From positions 186,001 to 250,000 of the forward strand of contig NZ_MZXW01000022.1 in assembly GCF_004123905.1 (NCBI RefSeq): a DNA stretch of 64,000 nt. Direction: 5' to 3'. The stretch comes from Bradyrhizobium betae. GTDB taxonomy: Bacteria; Pseudomonadota; Alphaproteobacteria; Rhizobiales; Xanthobacteraceae. The position numbers and the translations under genes are program-made. Below are positions 33,249-41,556 of this stretch, in pieces (the first letter of the stretch is position 1; each line of letters opens with the position of its first letter). Below the pieces are notes generated by a model. The model was not told the DNA's origin. It saw nothing but the letters and a program-made list of their open reading frames with translations, and ran no database searches.

Positions 33249-34574
33249 ATGGCACAACGGCAACTCAAGCTTGGCGCGTTCATGCGCCCGATCAGCATCC
33301 ACACCGGCGCCTGGCGCTATCCCGGGGCCTGGCCGGACGCCAATTTCAACTTCGGCCACATCAAGACGCTGATCCAGAAGCTCGAGGCCGGCAATTTCGA
33401 CGCCTTCTTCATGGCCGATCACCTCGCCGTCCTGAACATGCCGGTCAACGCGCTCAAGCGCAGCCACACCGTGACCTCGTTCGAACCGTTCACGCTGCTG
33501 TCGGCGCTCTCGGCGGTCACCGAGCGGATCGGCCTGATCGCAACGGGATCGACCACCTTCGACGAGCCCTATCACGTCGCCCGCCGCTTCGCCTCGCTCG
33601 ACCATCTCAGCGGCGGACGCGCGGGGTGGAACATCGTCACCACCTCGAACCCGGACGCGGCGCTGAATTTCGGCCTCGACGATCACATGGAGCATGCCGA
33701 GCGCTACAAGCGCGCCCGCGAGTTCTACGATGTCGTCACCGGCTTGTGGGATTCCTTCGCCGACGACGCCTTCGTGCGCGACGTCGAGAGCGGGCTGTTC
33801 TTCGATCCCTCAAAGATGCACACGCTCGACCACAACGGCAAATATCTGAAAGTGCGCGGGCCCCTCAACATCGCCCGCCCCGTGCAGGGCTGGCCGCTGA
33901 TCGTGCAGGCCGGCGCCTCCGAGGACGGCAGGCAGCTCGCGGCCGAAACCGCGGAAGCCGTCTTCACCGGCGGCGGCAGCCTCGCCGACGGACAAAAGCT
34001 CTATGCCGACATCAAGGGCCGCATGGAGAAGGTCGGCCGCGACCCAGAGCACCTCAAGATCCTCCCCGGCGCCTTCGTCGTGGTCGGCGACAGCGTCGAC
34101 GAGGCCAAGGAGAAGCGCGCGCTGCTCGACAGCCGCGTGCATTACGACAGCGCGATCGCCTCGCTCTCGGTCATCCTGGGCACCGATGCCTCCGGCTTCG
34201 ATCCGGATGGACCACTGCCCGAAATCCCCGAGACCAATGCCAGCAAGAGCGGCCGCCAGCGCATGGTCGATCTCGCCGCGCGCGAAAAACTCACCGTGCG
34301 CCAACTCGCCCAGCGCGTCGGCGGCTATGGCGGGCTCGCCTTCGTCGGCACCGCCAAAACCATCGCCGATCAGATGGAGGAATGGCTGGTCGGACGCGGC
34401 TCCGACGGCTTCAACATCATGTTCCCGTTCCTGCCCGCCGGCCTCGACGATTTCGTCGACAAGGTCGTCCCGGAGCTGCAGCGCCGCGGGATTTTCCGCA
34501 AAGAATATGAAGGGCCCACTTTGAGGGAGAATCTGGGCCTGCCGCGGCCGAAAAACCGGTTCTTCGAGCCGTAA
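33249..34574 (+). CDS. LLM-class flavin monooxygenase (NtaA/SnaA/DszA type)
   Basis: A 441-residue FMNH2-dependent monooxygenase. Family marks: KLGAFMRPISIHTGAWRYPG, FDAFFMADHLAVL, SGGRAGWNIVTTSNPDAALN and GWPLIVQAGASEDGRQLAAE, as in nitrilotriacetate, dibenzothiophene-sulfone and dimethylsulfide monooxygenases. These need a separate flavin reductase, which is not next door. The ATG at 33249 (MAQRQLKLG) was chosen; upstream the frame runs through the divergent gene. Substrate is likely a xenobiotic or organosulfur compound, but unknown. Confidence 0.9.
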   Translation: MAQRQLKLGAFMRPISIHTGAWRYPGAWPDANFNFGHIKTLIQKLEAGNFDAFFMADHLAVLNMPVNALKRSHTVTSFEPFTLLSALSAVTERIGLIATGSTTFDEPYHVARRFASLDHLSGGRAGWNIVTTSNPDAALNFGLDDHMEHAERYKRAREFYDVVTGLWDSFADDAFVRDVESGLFFDPSKMHTLDHNGKYLKVRGPLNIARPVQGWPLIVQAGASEDGRQLAAETAEAVFTGGGSLADGQKLYADIKGRMEKVGRDPEHLKILPGAFVVVGDSVDEAKEKRALLDSRVHYDSAIASLSVILGTDASGFDPDGPLPEIPETNASKSGRQRMVDLAAREKLTVRQLAQRVGGYGGLAFVGTAKTIADQMEEWLVGRGSDGFNIMFPFLPAGLDDFVDKVVPELQRRGIFRKEYEGPTLRENLGLPRPKNRFFEP

Positions 34575-34610
34575 TCGGGCCGATTTGAGTGGTTTTCGGG
34601 GTGTAAAACC

Positions 34611-34638
34611 TTGACATCAGGCGGTTTCTGGCTAGTTT
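34611..34638 (+). promoter_or_regulatory. Sigma-70-type promoter for rpmG
   Basis: TTGACA (34611-34616), a 16-base spacer and TAGTTT (34633-34638) lie about 60 bases before the rpmG start. The perfect -35 hexamer fits a constitutive housekeeping promoter for a ribosomal protein gene. Confidence 0.65.
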
Positions 34639-34698
34639 GCCGGCCAACGCGGGCCGTTTGGCCGGCTCCAGATTCCCCAATTTTCTGAGGTTCAGAAC

Positions 34699-34866
34699 AT
34701 GGCCAAAGCGGTCACCATCAAGGTCAAGCTCGTGTCCTCGGCCGACACCGGCTTCTACTACGTCGCCAAGAAGAATTCGCGCACCATGACCGACAAGCTG
34801 GTCAAGAAGAAGTACGATCCGGTCGCGCGCAAGCACGTCGAATTCCGCGAAGCCAAGATCAAGTAA
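34699..34866 (+). CDS. rpmG: 50S ribosomal protein L33
   Basis: A complete L33 of 55 residues: MAKAVTIKVKLVSSADTGFY, YVAKKNSRTMTDKLVKKKYD and PVARKHVEFREAKIK. It lacks the CxxC pairs of zinc-binding L33 variants, as is usual in alphaproteobacteria. The gene is monocistronic, with its own promoter and a strong terminator. Its last 12 codons and terminator are duplicated in diverged form 3.3 kb downstream (38108-38196). Confidence 0.97.
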   Translation: MAKAVTIKVKLVSSADTGFYYVAKKNSRTMTDKLVKKKYDPVARKHVEFREAKIK

Positions 34867-34890
34867 GATCGCGGACGCTGAACGACTTTG

Positions 34891-34916
34891 CGGGGCCCTT
34901 ACGGGCCCCGTTTTTA
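34891..34916 (+). terminator. Rho-independent terminator of rpmG
   Basis: CGGGGCCC-TTAC-GGGCCCCG is a perfect 8-bp GC stem with a four-base loop, followed by TTTTTATTT. It begins 24 bases after the rpmG stop codon. Confidence 0.92.
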
Positions 34917-34931
34917 TTTGTGCGCCCCTCG

Positions 34932-35127
34932 CTCGTGTCCCGGACGCGCAGCACGATGCGGTGACATGGGCCCCGGCTCTGCAGCGCACCGCTGAAGAAG
35001 CGCTGCGCTGCGTCCGGGGCACGAGAGCGCAAGCTGCTTCGTCATCGTCATTGCGAGCGCAGCGAAGCAATCCAGAATCTTTCGGCGGATACATTTCTGG
35101 ATTGCTTCGCTACGCTCGCAATGACGG
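34932..35127. repeat. Two intergenic repeats in tandem after rpmG
   Basis: The first (34932-35025) is the CTCGTGTCCCGGACGCG...CGTCCGGGGCACGAG inverted element; related copies are at 37139-37277 and 38209-38350. The second (35046-35127) is the CGTCATTGCGAGCGCAGCGAAGCAATCC inverted repeat with its mirror ATTGCTTCGC...CAATGACGG. Confidence 0.82.
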
Positions 35128-35271
35128 AGCGGACGTGAGCCGCGGCAAGCAAGCGCAAGCTTCACGCAAGCATACACAAGCCTCGACAACTCCGTCGTTC
35201 CCTGCACATCGACGCCATTCCAAGAATCGTCTAGCGACGCGGATGGACTTCCGATCATTTTCCAGCCGTTC

Positions 35272-37110
35272 ATGAATCGCAGAGAGCGCAGGGTCGCGGC
35301 CAAACAATCCGGAAAGGTCACGCCGGCAGCGCTCTGCCAGGCTGGCTTTTCGCATTTTCAGTCGGGACGAATTGCCGAGGCCGAGCATTGTTGCCAGCAA
35401 GCGCTGACACTGGACGAGCAACACCCGGATGCTCTCCATTTGTTGGGCGTGCTTTGCTTTCACGCGCAGCAGCCCGATGCCGCCGTGGAATGGATCGGAC
35501 GCGCCATCGCGCAGGCCCCGAAGGCAGAGTACTTGTTGAGTCTCGCCACGGTGCTGGAGCGGCAGGGCCGGCTCGAGGACGCACGGCAGCACTACAGCCA
35601 GGCCTTGAGCCTCAAACCCGGGGATGCCGGCCTCTGGAATCACCTCGGCAATCTGCTGTGGCAACTCGCGCACAGGGACGAGGCTGTGCTGCATTTGCAG
35701 CAGGCGCTAAAACTGCATCCGCACTATTGGGAGGCCGCGCACAATTGCGGCATGCTGCTGCTTGAACTCGGCCGGCATGCGGAAGCCGTAAATTGCTTCG
35801 ACGTCGCCGAGAAACTCAATCCAAATTCCGCAGCCCTGTATCAGATGCGCGGCGTTTGCCTCACGGAGGTGAACCGGTTCGAGGAAGCGGCGGCCGACTA
35901 CGAGAAATCCATTGCGCTGGACCCCAGCCTTGCCGAGACGCACAACAATCTCGGCTTGCTGCATTGGAGATCCGGCCGGCTGGAACAGGCCTTCGCCTGT
36001 TTCGATCGGGCGCTAAAACTTCGGCCAGATTTTCATGCCGTGCTCAACAACAAGGCCGTGGTCTTGTTGCATCTGCAATTGCTGGACGAAGCGTTCGCAA
36101 CCCTTAAAAAATCCCTGGCGGTCGCCCCCAACGATGCGGGCACGATCTTCAATCTGGCCAATCTTCAGCTGCTGACCGGAGATTTTGAGCAAGGCTGGCT
36201 TGGGCGCGAAGCGAGATTTACTGCCGCAGGCCTGGTCGATCGCGGTTTTTCGCAAGCCCTCTGGCTTGGCGACCAGCCGATCGAAGGCAAGACCATCTTG
36301 CTTCACTCCGACGAGGGATTGGGCGATGCCATTCAATTCGCGCGCTATGTGCCGATGGTGGCCGCGCTCGGGGCCCGGGTCGTCCTGGAGGTCAAGCCTC
36401 CGATCCAGCGGCTTCTGGCCGGGTTGAGCGGCGTCACAAATTGTATCGCCGGACCGGCTGCGACGCCGCCAGCGTTCGACCTGCACTGTCCTCTCGGAAG
36501 CCTGCCGCTGGCGTTCAAAACACGGCTCGATACGATCCCGTTCGCGCAAGCCTACCTTCCTGCCCCCCCGGCGGCGCGCGTGACGGCCTGGGAAGACCGG
36601 CTTGGCCCCCGCGATCGCTTCCGCGTCGGTCTGGTCTGGTCGGGCAATCCGGATCACAAGAACGATCACAATCGATCGCTAGCCCTGCGCACGCTTGCGC
36701 CTCTGCTGGATTGCGATGTCGCGTTCGTCAGCCTGCAAAAAGGCGCCCGGGATCAGGACCGGGCCTTCCTCGATGAGCGTCCTGACATCGTCGACCTGAC
36801 TCAACAGTTGACGGATTTCAGCGAAACAGCGGCGCTGCTCGGCTGTCTCGACCTGGTGATCTCGGTCGACACCAGCGTCCTTCACCTCGCCGGCGCGCTC
36901 GGCGTTCCCACCTGGGCGATGCTGCCTTTCAACCCGGATTGGCGCTGGCTGCTCAACCGCGACGACAGCCCGTGGTATCGCTCCATGCGGCTGTTCAGGC
37001 AGCCGGTGCGAGGCGACTGGGCCAGCGTCGTCGACAGCGTTCGGCGCGAGTTGGAGGGCTTGGTTGCCGCGTGGCGGGTAAGGCAAGAGTCTTCGCTGCG
37101 AACTGCCTGA
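35272..37110 (+). CDS. TPR protein with C-terminal glycosyltransferase-like domain
   Basis: A 612-residue protein. Residues about 15-320 contain eight or nine tandem TPR motifs of 34 residues (for example AEAEHCCQQALTLDEQHPDA and AHNNLGLLHWRSGR-like units). Residues about 330-600 form a GT-B-like domain: ILLHSDEGLGDAIQFARYVP, RVGLVWSGNPDHKNDHNRS and VISVDTSVLHLAGALGVPTW, the last resembling the nucleotide-binding region of ADP-heptose/GT9 and GT41 enzymes. It probably glycosylates a protein or envelope component. It lies within the segment bounded by the two rpmG 3' ends. Confidence 0.88.
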   Translation: MNRRERRVAAKQSGKVTPAALCQAGFSHFQSGRIAEAEHCCQQALTLDEQHPDALHLLGVLCFHAQQPDAAVEWIGRAIAQAPKAEYLLSLATVLERQGRLEDARQHYSQALSLKPGDAGLWNHLGNLLWQLAHRDEAVLHLQQALKLHPHYWEAAHNCGMLLLELGRHAEAVNCFDVAEKLNPNSAALYQMRGVCLTEVNRFEEAAADYEKSIALDPSLAETHNNLGLLHWRSGRLEQAFACFDRALKLRPDFHAVLNNKAVVLLHLQLLDEAFATLKKSLAVAPNDAGTIFNLANLQLLTGDFEQGWLGREARFTAAGLVDRGFSQALWLGDQPIEGKTILLHSDEGLGDAIQFARYVPMVAALGARVVLEVKPPIQRLLAGLSGVTNCIAGPAATPPAFDLHCPLGSLPLAFKTRLDTIPFAQAYLPAPPAARVTAWEDRLGPRDRFRVGLVWSGNPDHKNDHNRSLALRTLAPLLDCDVAFVSLQKGARDQDRAFLDERPDIVDLTQQLTDFSETAALLGCLDLVISVDTSVLHLAGALGVPTWAMLPFNPDWRWLLNRDDSPWYRSMRLFRQPVRGDWASVVDSVRRELEGLVAAWRVRQESSLRTA

Positions 37111-37138
37111 CTGAACACTATCGCAGCTCCTCCAGGCC

Positions 37139-37393
37139 CTCGTGTCCCGGACGCGCTGCAACGCGCGAGCGTTGCTGCGCAGAACCGGGCCCCGGAAAGC
37201 AACACACGACGATGCGGAGCGACAGGCTCCGCCTCTGCAGCGCACCGTCGAAATGACGCTGTGCTGCGTCCGGGGCATAAAGCCGAAGTTGGCCCGCGAC
37301 TCAGTCTTCACGCCGTCATTGCGAACGCAGCGATGCAATCCGAATCCGTCCGCGGAAAAACTCTGGATTGCTCCGCTGCGCTCACAATGACGG
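37139..37393. repeat. Two intergenic repeats after the TPR gene
   Basis: 37139-37277 is another copy of the CTCGTGTCCCGGACGCGCTGC element, with an internal GCAACGCGCGAGCGTTGC hairpin. 37314-37393 is a further copy of the GTCATTGCGAACGCAGCGATGCAATCC inverted repeat, somewhat diverged (GCTCACAATGACGG at the right end). The same two families in the same order occur after rpmG. Confidence 0.8.
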
Positions 37394-37525
37394 AGCGCGT
37401 GGTAACAGCTGCATCCAAGCGATCGACAGGCATTTCCTCAACCATTGGTTGCCCACCTCGGAATGTATGTTAACGTGCATTTGGCGGGACGGCATCTCCG
37501 TCCCGCATTTGGGAAGGACATGGTC

Positions 37526-38086
37526 ATGAGATTGTCGTCAAGCCTTGTCGTGCCTTCAGCCCTTGCTGTCCTGTCAACGGTCCTGCTGTTTGGCCCCGCT
37601 GCGTCGCAAATCCCAACGGGCTCCGCCGCAACGCTTCCCCCCGTCTCGGTCGACGCGCCGAAACAGGTGGCAAGACCGCATCGGCCGGAGCAAGCCGCAA
37701 ACACCGGGGCATCTTCGCGCCGGACTGCGCCAACTGCTCGCGTGTCGTCTTCGGCCGCGCGCACACCTTCGTATGCGCCGGGTTCTGTGATGGGGAGGAT
37801 TGCCAGCCTGGAGAAAGTTGCCAGCAGCTGCAACGGTGGCTGTGCATCAAGCTTCCGGCACGGCAACGAGCCCTGGATTGGATGTAGCGAGTCGGGCGGC
37901 AATATAAATTATGGACCCTTCTCACCAACGTGCCGAGACACCATCACTCATACATCCTACGAGAATTGCGTCGAGACGAAGGTGTTCCTGGGCGAAAATC
38001 GAAACAAAGCCCACTGGTTCTGCAGCAGCCTGGCCGCCGGCAACAGGTTTAAGGTCGCCGAACTCAAGCGATCGGGCCGTCGCTAG
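37526..38086 (+). CDS. Secreted hypothetical protein with Cys-containing C-terminal domain
   Basis: A 186-residue protein with a signal peptide (MRLSSSLVVPSALAVLSTVL...FGPAASQ), a disordered Pro/Ala/Arg linker (residues about 30-90) and a compact C-terminal domain with six cysteines: SSCNGGCASSF, WIGCSESGG, SPTCRDTIT, ENCVETKVF and HWFCSSLAAG. Three disulfides in the periplasm seem likely. ATG 37526 has GGGAAGG at good spacing; ATG 37520 is an alternative. I do not recognise a named domain. It lies just before the rpmG 3'-end copy. Confidence 0.75.
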   Translation: MRLSSSLVVPSALAVLSTVLLFGPAASQIPTGSAATLPPVSVDAPKQVARPHRPEQAANTGASSRRTAPTARVSSSAARTPSYAPGSVMGRIASLEKVASSCNGGCASSFRHGNEPWIGCSESGGNINYGPFSPTCRDTITHTSYENCVETKVFLGENRNKAHWFCSSLAAGNRFKVAELKRSGRR

Positions 38087-38107
38087 TCTATTTCGCCCAC
38101 CAACTGC

Positions 38108-38146
38108 CGCAACCACATCGAATTCCGTGAAGTCAAAATCAAGTAA
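38108..38146 (+). pseudogene. rpmG: Orphan 3' end of rpmG (12 codons)
   Basis: In frame, this stretch reads R-N-H-I-E-F-R-E-V-K-I-K-stop, against R-K-H-V-E-F-R-E-A-K-I-K-stop at the end of the intact rpmG. From 38111, 31 of 36 bases match. There is no upstream L33 sequence and no start codon. The match continues past the stop through a related terminator. It is a relic of a duplication, not a gene. Confidence 0.85.
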
Positions 38147-38173
38147 GCTCGCGGGATAGACTGAAGACTTAAG

Positions 38174-38196
38174 CGGGGCCCTTGGGGCCCCGTTTT
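38174..38196 (+). terminator. Terminator copied from rpmG, now serving the upstream secreted-protein gene
   Basis: CGGGGCCC-TT-GGGGCCCCG followed by TTTTATTTT. It is the diverged twin of the rpmG terminator and lies about 90 bases after the secreted-protein gene, whose transcription it probably ends. Confidence 0.9.
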
Positions 38197-38208
38197 ATTT
38201 TACTCCCT

Positions 38209-38350
38209 CTCGTGTCCCGGACGCGCTGCAGCGCTCTTGCGCTGCTGCGCAGAGCCGGGACCCAGAAGCAACACGGCATAGTGGAGAGATATGGGCCTCG
38301 GCCCTGCAGCGCACCGTCGAAGTGACGCTGCGCTGCGTCCGGGGCACGAG
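38209..38350. repeat. CTCGTGTCCCGGACGCG intergenic element, third copy
   Basis: Begins CTCGTGTCCCGGACGCGCTGCAG and ends GCGCTGCGTCCGGGGCACGAG, so the ends are inverted repeats; an internal hairpin GCAGCGCTCTTGCGCTGC follows the left end. It is directly downstream of the copied terminator, exactly as the copy at 34932 follows the rpmG terminator. Confidence 0.82.
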
Positions 38351-38446
38351 CGGACGGCGCCAAAGCAAGTGTGACCCACCTCGCAGAGCCCGGTGACAGG
38401 ATTCAATATCTCCGACGGGATCGTTGCATGAATTTGGTCCATTCCC

Positions 38447-39685
38447 GTGAAGAGCCATTTGTCCCTGCTGGATCCGCTGCGCCTCGCCGCCGCCCTCGGG
38501 GTCGCCATTTTTCACCAGATGTTCTGGTCCTGGGCCTGGGTGTCGATTGGCGTCCCCGGTTTCGAGCGCACCGTCGCGGCCGATGTGCTCTACCCCTCCG
38601 CCGCGCCCTTCACATGGTTCGGCTGGGTCGGCGTCGAAATCTTCTTTGTCATCTCCGGCTTCGTCATCGCGAATTCCGCGAGCACATCGTCGCCGGGCCA
38701 GTTTCTTCTTGGCCGCGCACTCAGGATCTATCCGGCGGTCTGGGTCTGCGCCACCGCGACCTTTCTCGTTCTGCTTTTCTTCGGGAGCGGCCCCGCATCC
38801 GAATTCATCCTGCCCTACTTCCACGCCATGCTGATGGTTCCCAAGGGAGTCACGGGTCAATGGCTTGACGAGGTCTATTGGACGCTGGCTGCCGAGACGG
38901 CGTTTTACGGTCTCGTGTTTTGCGCAATGCTCACGAAGAGGATCACGCTGCGACATCTGGCCTTTGGTCTCACCATCTACAGCGCAATCTTCAACGCCGT
39001 CGCGCTGCTGGTAGCGTCCTGTATGACGCCATCCGACCTGCCCTATCTCGTCATCCTGATGTTTCGGGTGCCGTGCGCGGCATTCCTGTTGAGCCATGGC
39101 TGCTTCTTTGCGCTGGGGATCTGGCTGTTCATCTCCGCGAACCGACAATTGACGGCGCTCGAACAGGTTGCAATTGCCGTCACCTGTCTTTCGGGCGCGG
39201 CAGAAATCTACTTCTTCGCCTCGTTCTTTTTGACGTCGATACCGGCCATCTCGGATCAATCAGCCCTTGTGCCGATCATGGTCTGGGCGGCCGCGGTGCT
39301 TCTCATTGCCCGCGCCGCGAACCGGAGCAGGCGCTCTGCGGGGATCGCCCCGGCTGAAGCTCCAGCGTATTTGAGAACACTCGGGCTGATCACTTATCCG
39401 CTCTATCTTACCCACAACGTCATTGGCACTGCGATCATTCGTGCCCTGGTCGAGGCGGGCCTCGACGCCACCACCGCCGTGTGGGTGGCATTGGGTATGC
39501 TCGTCCTGGCCTGCTGGTTCATTTGCGCGAAGATCGAGCCGGCCATCAGATCCGCGCTGATGCAAGCCCTCGCCCATTTCGGCAAGCTGCCGAAGCGGCG
39601 GCCGGCAACGCGACGCACCGTACTCGCCCGGGGACTGCGCCTTCCGCTGCCCACTCCGGTGAAGGTGAATATCGCGGCGTCGTAG
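38447..39685 (+). CDS. Acyltransferase-3 family membrane protein
   Basis: A 412-residue integral membrane O-acyltransferase (OafA/NodX type) with about ten TM helices. The N-terminal motif LSLLDPLRLAAALGVAIFHQ contains the R-x-x-A-x-x-x-V-x-x-H-like element, and GVEIFFVISGFVIANSASTS and LGRALRIYPAVWVC are diagnostic. It would acylate a surface polysaccharide or lipid-linked sugar. The start is GTG 38447 (GTG AAG AGC CAT); no earlier ATG fits the family. With the TPR/glycosyltransferase-like gene it suggests a small envelope-modification locus. Confidence 0.87.
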   Translation: MKSHLSLLDPLRLAAALGVAIFHQMFWSWAWVSIGVPGFERTVAADVLYPSAAPFTWFGWVGVEIFFVISGFVIANSASTSSPGQFLLGRALRIYPAVWVCATATFLVLLFFGSGPASEFILPYFHAMLMVPKGVTGQWLDEVYWTLAAETAFYGLVFCAMLTKRITLRHLAFGLTIYSAIFNAVALLVASCMTPSDLPYLVILMFRVPCAAFLLSHGCFFALGIWLFISANRQLTALEQVAIAVTCLSGAAEIYFFASFFLTSIPAISDQSALVPIMVWAAAVLLIARAANRSRRSAGIAPAEAPAYLRTLGLITYPLYLTHNVIGTAIIRALVEAGLDATTAVWVALGMLVLACWFICAKIEPAIRSALMQALAHFGKLPKRRPATRRTVLARGLRLPLPTPVKVNIAAS

Positions 39686-40047
39686 CGGCGCTCTGATAAT
39701 CCTTGCTGCTCATATCGCGTCAGTATCGACCAACAGCGGAAATGGCCGTGGCCGCGCTCGCAATCCAAATTTCTGGTCGCCGCCTCAACCTGCTTCCGCA
39801 TCAGCCGGGAACTCGCCGCAGCCATCGCGCTTGGTACATTCGCAATTTGCAATCTTGGTACTGTTTTATCGCCAGGCGCAGCGCATCTATCCGCTAGGAC
39901 CAGCGACCGGAGCGATCCCAATCCGCCGGTGTTGCGAGAACCTCGGCCGGTGCAGACGGCGCAAATCGCAGACACAGCGACATGACTGCCACACGCGCTC
40001 ACGCTCCCTGCAACTGTGGCCCAAAGAAAGATCGAGGAGAAATTCCC
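39686..40047. other. Intergenic stretch with a direct repeat upstream of the quinone reductase
   Basis: No gene recognised. CTTGGTAC occurs twice as a direct repeat (39830-39837 and 39854-39861), 24 bases apart, in a locally AT-rich stretch about 200 bases before the oxidoreductase start. Repeats on this spacing can be regulator sites on one face of the helix. A ribosome binding site (GAGGAGA) precedes 40048. Confidence 0.4.
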
Positions 40048-40965
40048 ATGAAGGCAATCGTTGTAACGGAACAGGGCGCGGGAACGGCCGGAATGAGGTT
40101 GGTGGATCGGCCCGAGCCTCAGGCATCGATAAACGACGTCGTTGTTCAGGTTCATGCCTCGGGATTTGTCCCTACCGAACTGACGTGGCCGTCGACGTGG
40201 ACCGATCGCGTCGAGCGTGACCGAACACCGTCGATTCCCGGGCACGAGCTGGCCGGAGTGGTCACCTCCCTCGGATATGGCACGACCGGGCTGTCGGTCG
40301 GACAGCGGGTGTTCGGTCTCGCGGACTGGTATCGTGATGGCACGCTGGCCGAGTACGTGGCGATCGAGGCGCGCAATCTCGCGCCGCTGCCGGGTGACGT
40401 CGACTTCACGGTGGGCGCAAGCCTGCCGGTCTCTGGCCTGACAGCGTGGCAAGGGCTGTTCCAGCACGGCCGTCTTCGGGCGGGGCAAAGCATCCTCGCG
40501 CATGGCGCAGCGGGCGCAGTCGGTTCAATGGTAACACAACTCGCGCGAGAAGCTGGCGCCCACGTTATCGGCTCCGGTCGCGCCGCCGACCGTCAGACGG
40601 TGCTCGACTTCGGAGCGAAGGAGTTCGTCGACCTCGACAACGACGCGCTGGAAGACGTCGGCAAAGTCGATCTGGTGTTCGACGTCATCGGTGGAGACAT
40701 CCAGAAGCGGTCCGCAGGGCTGATCCGGGCCGGAGGAACGCTGGTAACCATCGTCGGGCCGGCCGAAGCCTCGGCCTCTAACGGATTGGCACTCGACTTT
40801 GTCGTCGAGCCAGATCGTTCCCAGCTGAGTGAGATCGTCCAGCGGGTGCGGGACGGACGACTGCGCACGAACATCGGCAGAGTTTCAACCTTCGACGATG
40901 CAGTAGCCGCCTTGAATCCGACCGGGCGGCGCAAGGGGAATACGATCATCCGCATTCGCCCCTGA
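40048..40965 (+). CDS. Zinc-independent quinone oxidoreductase / MDR-family reductase
   Basis: A 305-residue medium-chain reductase. The GroES-like N-terminal half includes VQVHASGFVPTELTWPSTW and PSIPGHELAGVV. The NADPH-binding motif HGAAGAVGSMVTQLAREAGA (AxxGxxG type) opens the Rossmann half, and DVIGGDIQKRSAGLIRAGGT follows. The catalytic and structural zinc ligands of alcohol dehydrogenases are absent. ATG 40048 follows CGAGGAGA. It probably reduces quinones or enones. The bases before and after it hold no partner gene. Confidence 0.9.
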   Translation: MKAIVVTEQGAGTAGMRLVDRPEPQASINDVVVQVHASGFVPTELTWPSTWTDRVERDRTPSIPGHELAGVVTSLGYGTTGLSVGQRVFGLADWYRDGTLAEYVAIEARNLAPLPGDVDFTVGASLPVSGLTAWQGLFQHGRLRAGQSILAHGAAGAVGSMVTQLAREAGAHVIGSGRAADRQTVLDFGAKEFVDLDNDALEDVGKVDLVFDVIGGDIQKRSAGLIRAGGTLVTIVGPAEASASNGLALDFVVEPDRSQLSEIVQRVRDGRLRTNIGRVSTFDDAVAALNPTGRRKGNTIIRIRP

Positions 40966-41012
40966 GGCAGAAGCTGTCGAGCACACGAAGCAGAGCGGCG
41001 TCCGCGACAAAC

Positions 41013-41072
41013 TCCCGAGCGGACGCTCGCGAGCACATCGTCATCCAGCAAATCAAAGTAATAGCGCGCCAT
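41013..41072 (-). pseudogene. N-terminal fragment of a DUF6894-like protein
   Basis: From an ATG at 41072 the minus strand reads MARYYFDLLDDD, the typical opening of the small rhizobial DUF6894 proteins, which start M-x-R-Y-F/Y-F-D. After about 12 residues the similarity stops, and the frame continues into sequence antisense to the oxidoreductase. I read this as a truncated remnant. The match is short. Confidence 0.35.
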
Positions 41073-41201
41073 GGCCGAACCCTGACCGACCCCGTCACTT
41101 AAACATGCGGGCGGGGTTCGTTCCATTGCATCGGGCTAACAGCCCCTCGCTGTCAGTTTACTGGTGGCCTCCTAAAGACGCCTAGGACATCTCCGTCCGA
41201 G

Positions 41202-41345
41202 TTACGAACGACCACTTTTCGACCGCTCCGTTCCGCCATCTTTGGCAAGCTCCAAGGCTTGCTCCAGACTGTCGATGTCGAGAGCGATCATGGAAAACTC
41301 AGCAACGGCAACAGCCATGGCTGGTTCAACTTTTCTGGTTGTCAT
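41202..41345 (-). CDS. Candidate 47-residue protein
   Basis: From ATG 41345 the frame reads MTTRKVEPAMAVAVAEFSMI, ALDIDSLEQALELAKDGGTE and RSKSGRS. It has an acidic helical centre (IDSLEQALELAKDGG) and starts four bases after the stop of the 68-residue gene on the same strand, so it could be translationally coupled. No database check was possible, and no strong ribosome binding site is seen beyond the upstream gene's end. Confidence 0.35.
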   Translation of the reverse strand: MTTRKVEPAMAVAVAEFSMIALDIDSLEQALELAKDGGTERSKSGRS

Positions 41346-41349
41346 GATG

Positions 41350-41556
41350 CTACTTCGGAGGCCGCAAGCCAGGCGACTTCACCCAATCAATCAAATGGGC
41401 TGCTATGTCGGCCTGCCGCGCCTTCTTGATCATAGCCTCGCGGTTGGGGCCGGGCGGCAGCTTGGCGGCCTGATCTTGGACGGTTCTTGCCCATGAACAG
41501 AGCCGATCTTCGAGGGTCACTTGTTGTTTGAAAGGACGCCGCTTGGTGAGGAGCAT
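41350..41556 (-). CDS. Small conserved-looking rhizobial protein
   Basis: A 68-residue protein: MLLTKRRPFKQQVTLEDRLC, then SWARTVQDQAAKLPPGPNRE and AMIKKARQADIAAHLIDWVK, ending SPGLRPPK. The pattern 'LEDRL..WA......A..LPPG..R......KARQAD.A.H...W..SPGL.PPK' is one I associate with a frequent small protein of unknown function in Bradyrhizobium. GGAAAGGAG lies six bases before the ATG at 41556. It is in a gene-poor, scarred region near a broken transposase. Confidence 0.75.
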   Translation of the reverse strand: MLLTKRRPFKQQVTLEDRLCSWARTVQDQAAKLPPGPNREAMIKKARQADIAAHLIDWVKSPGLRPPK

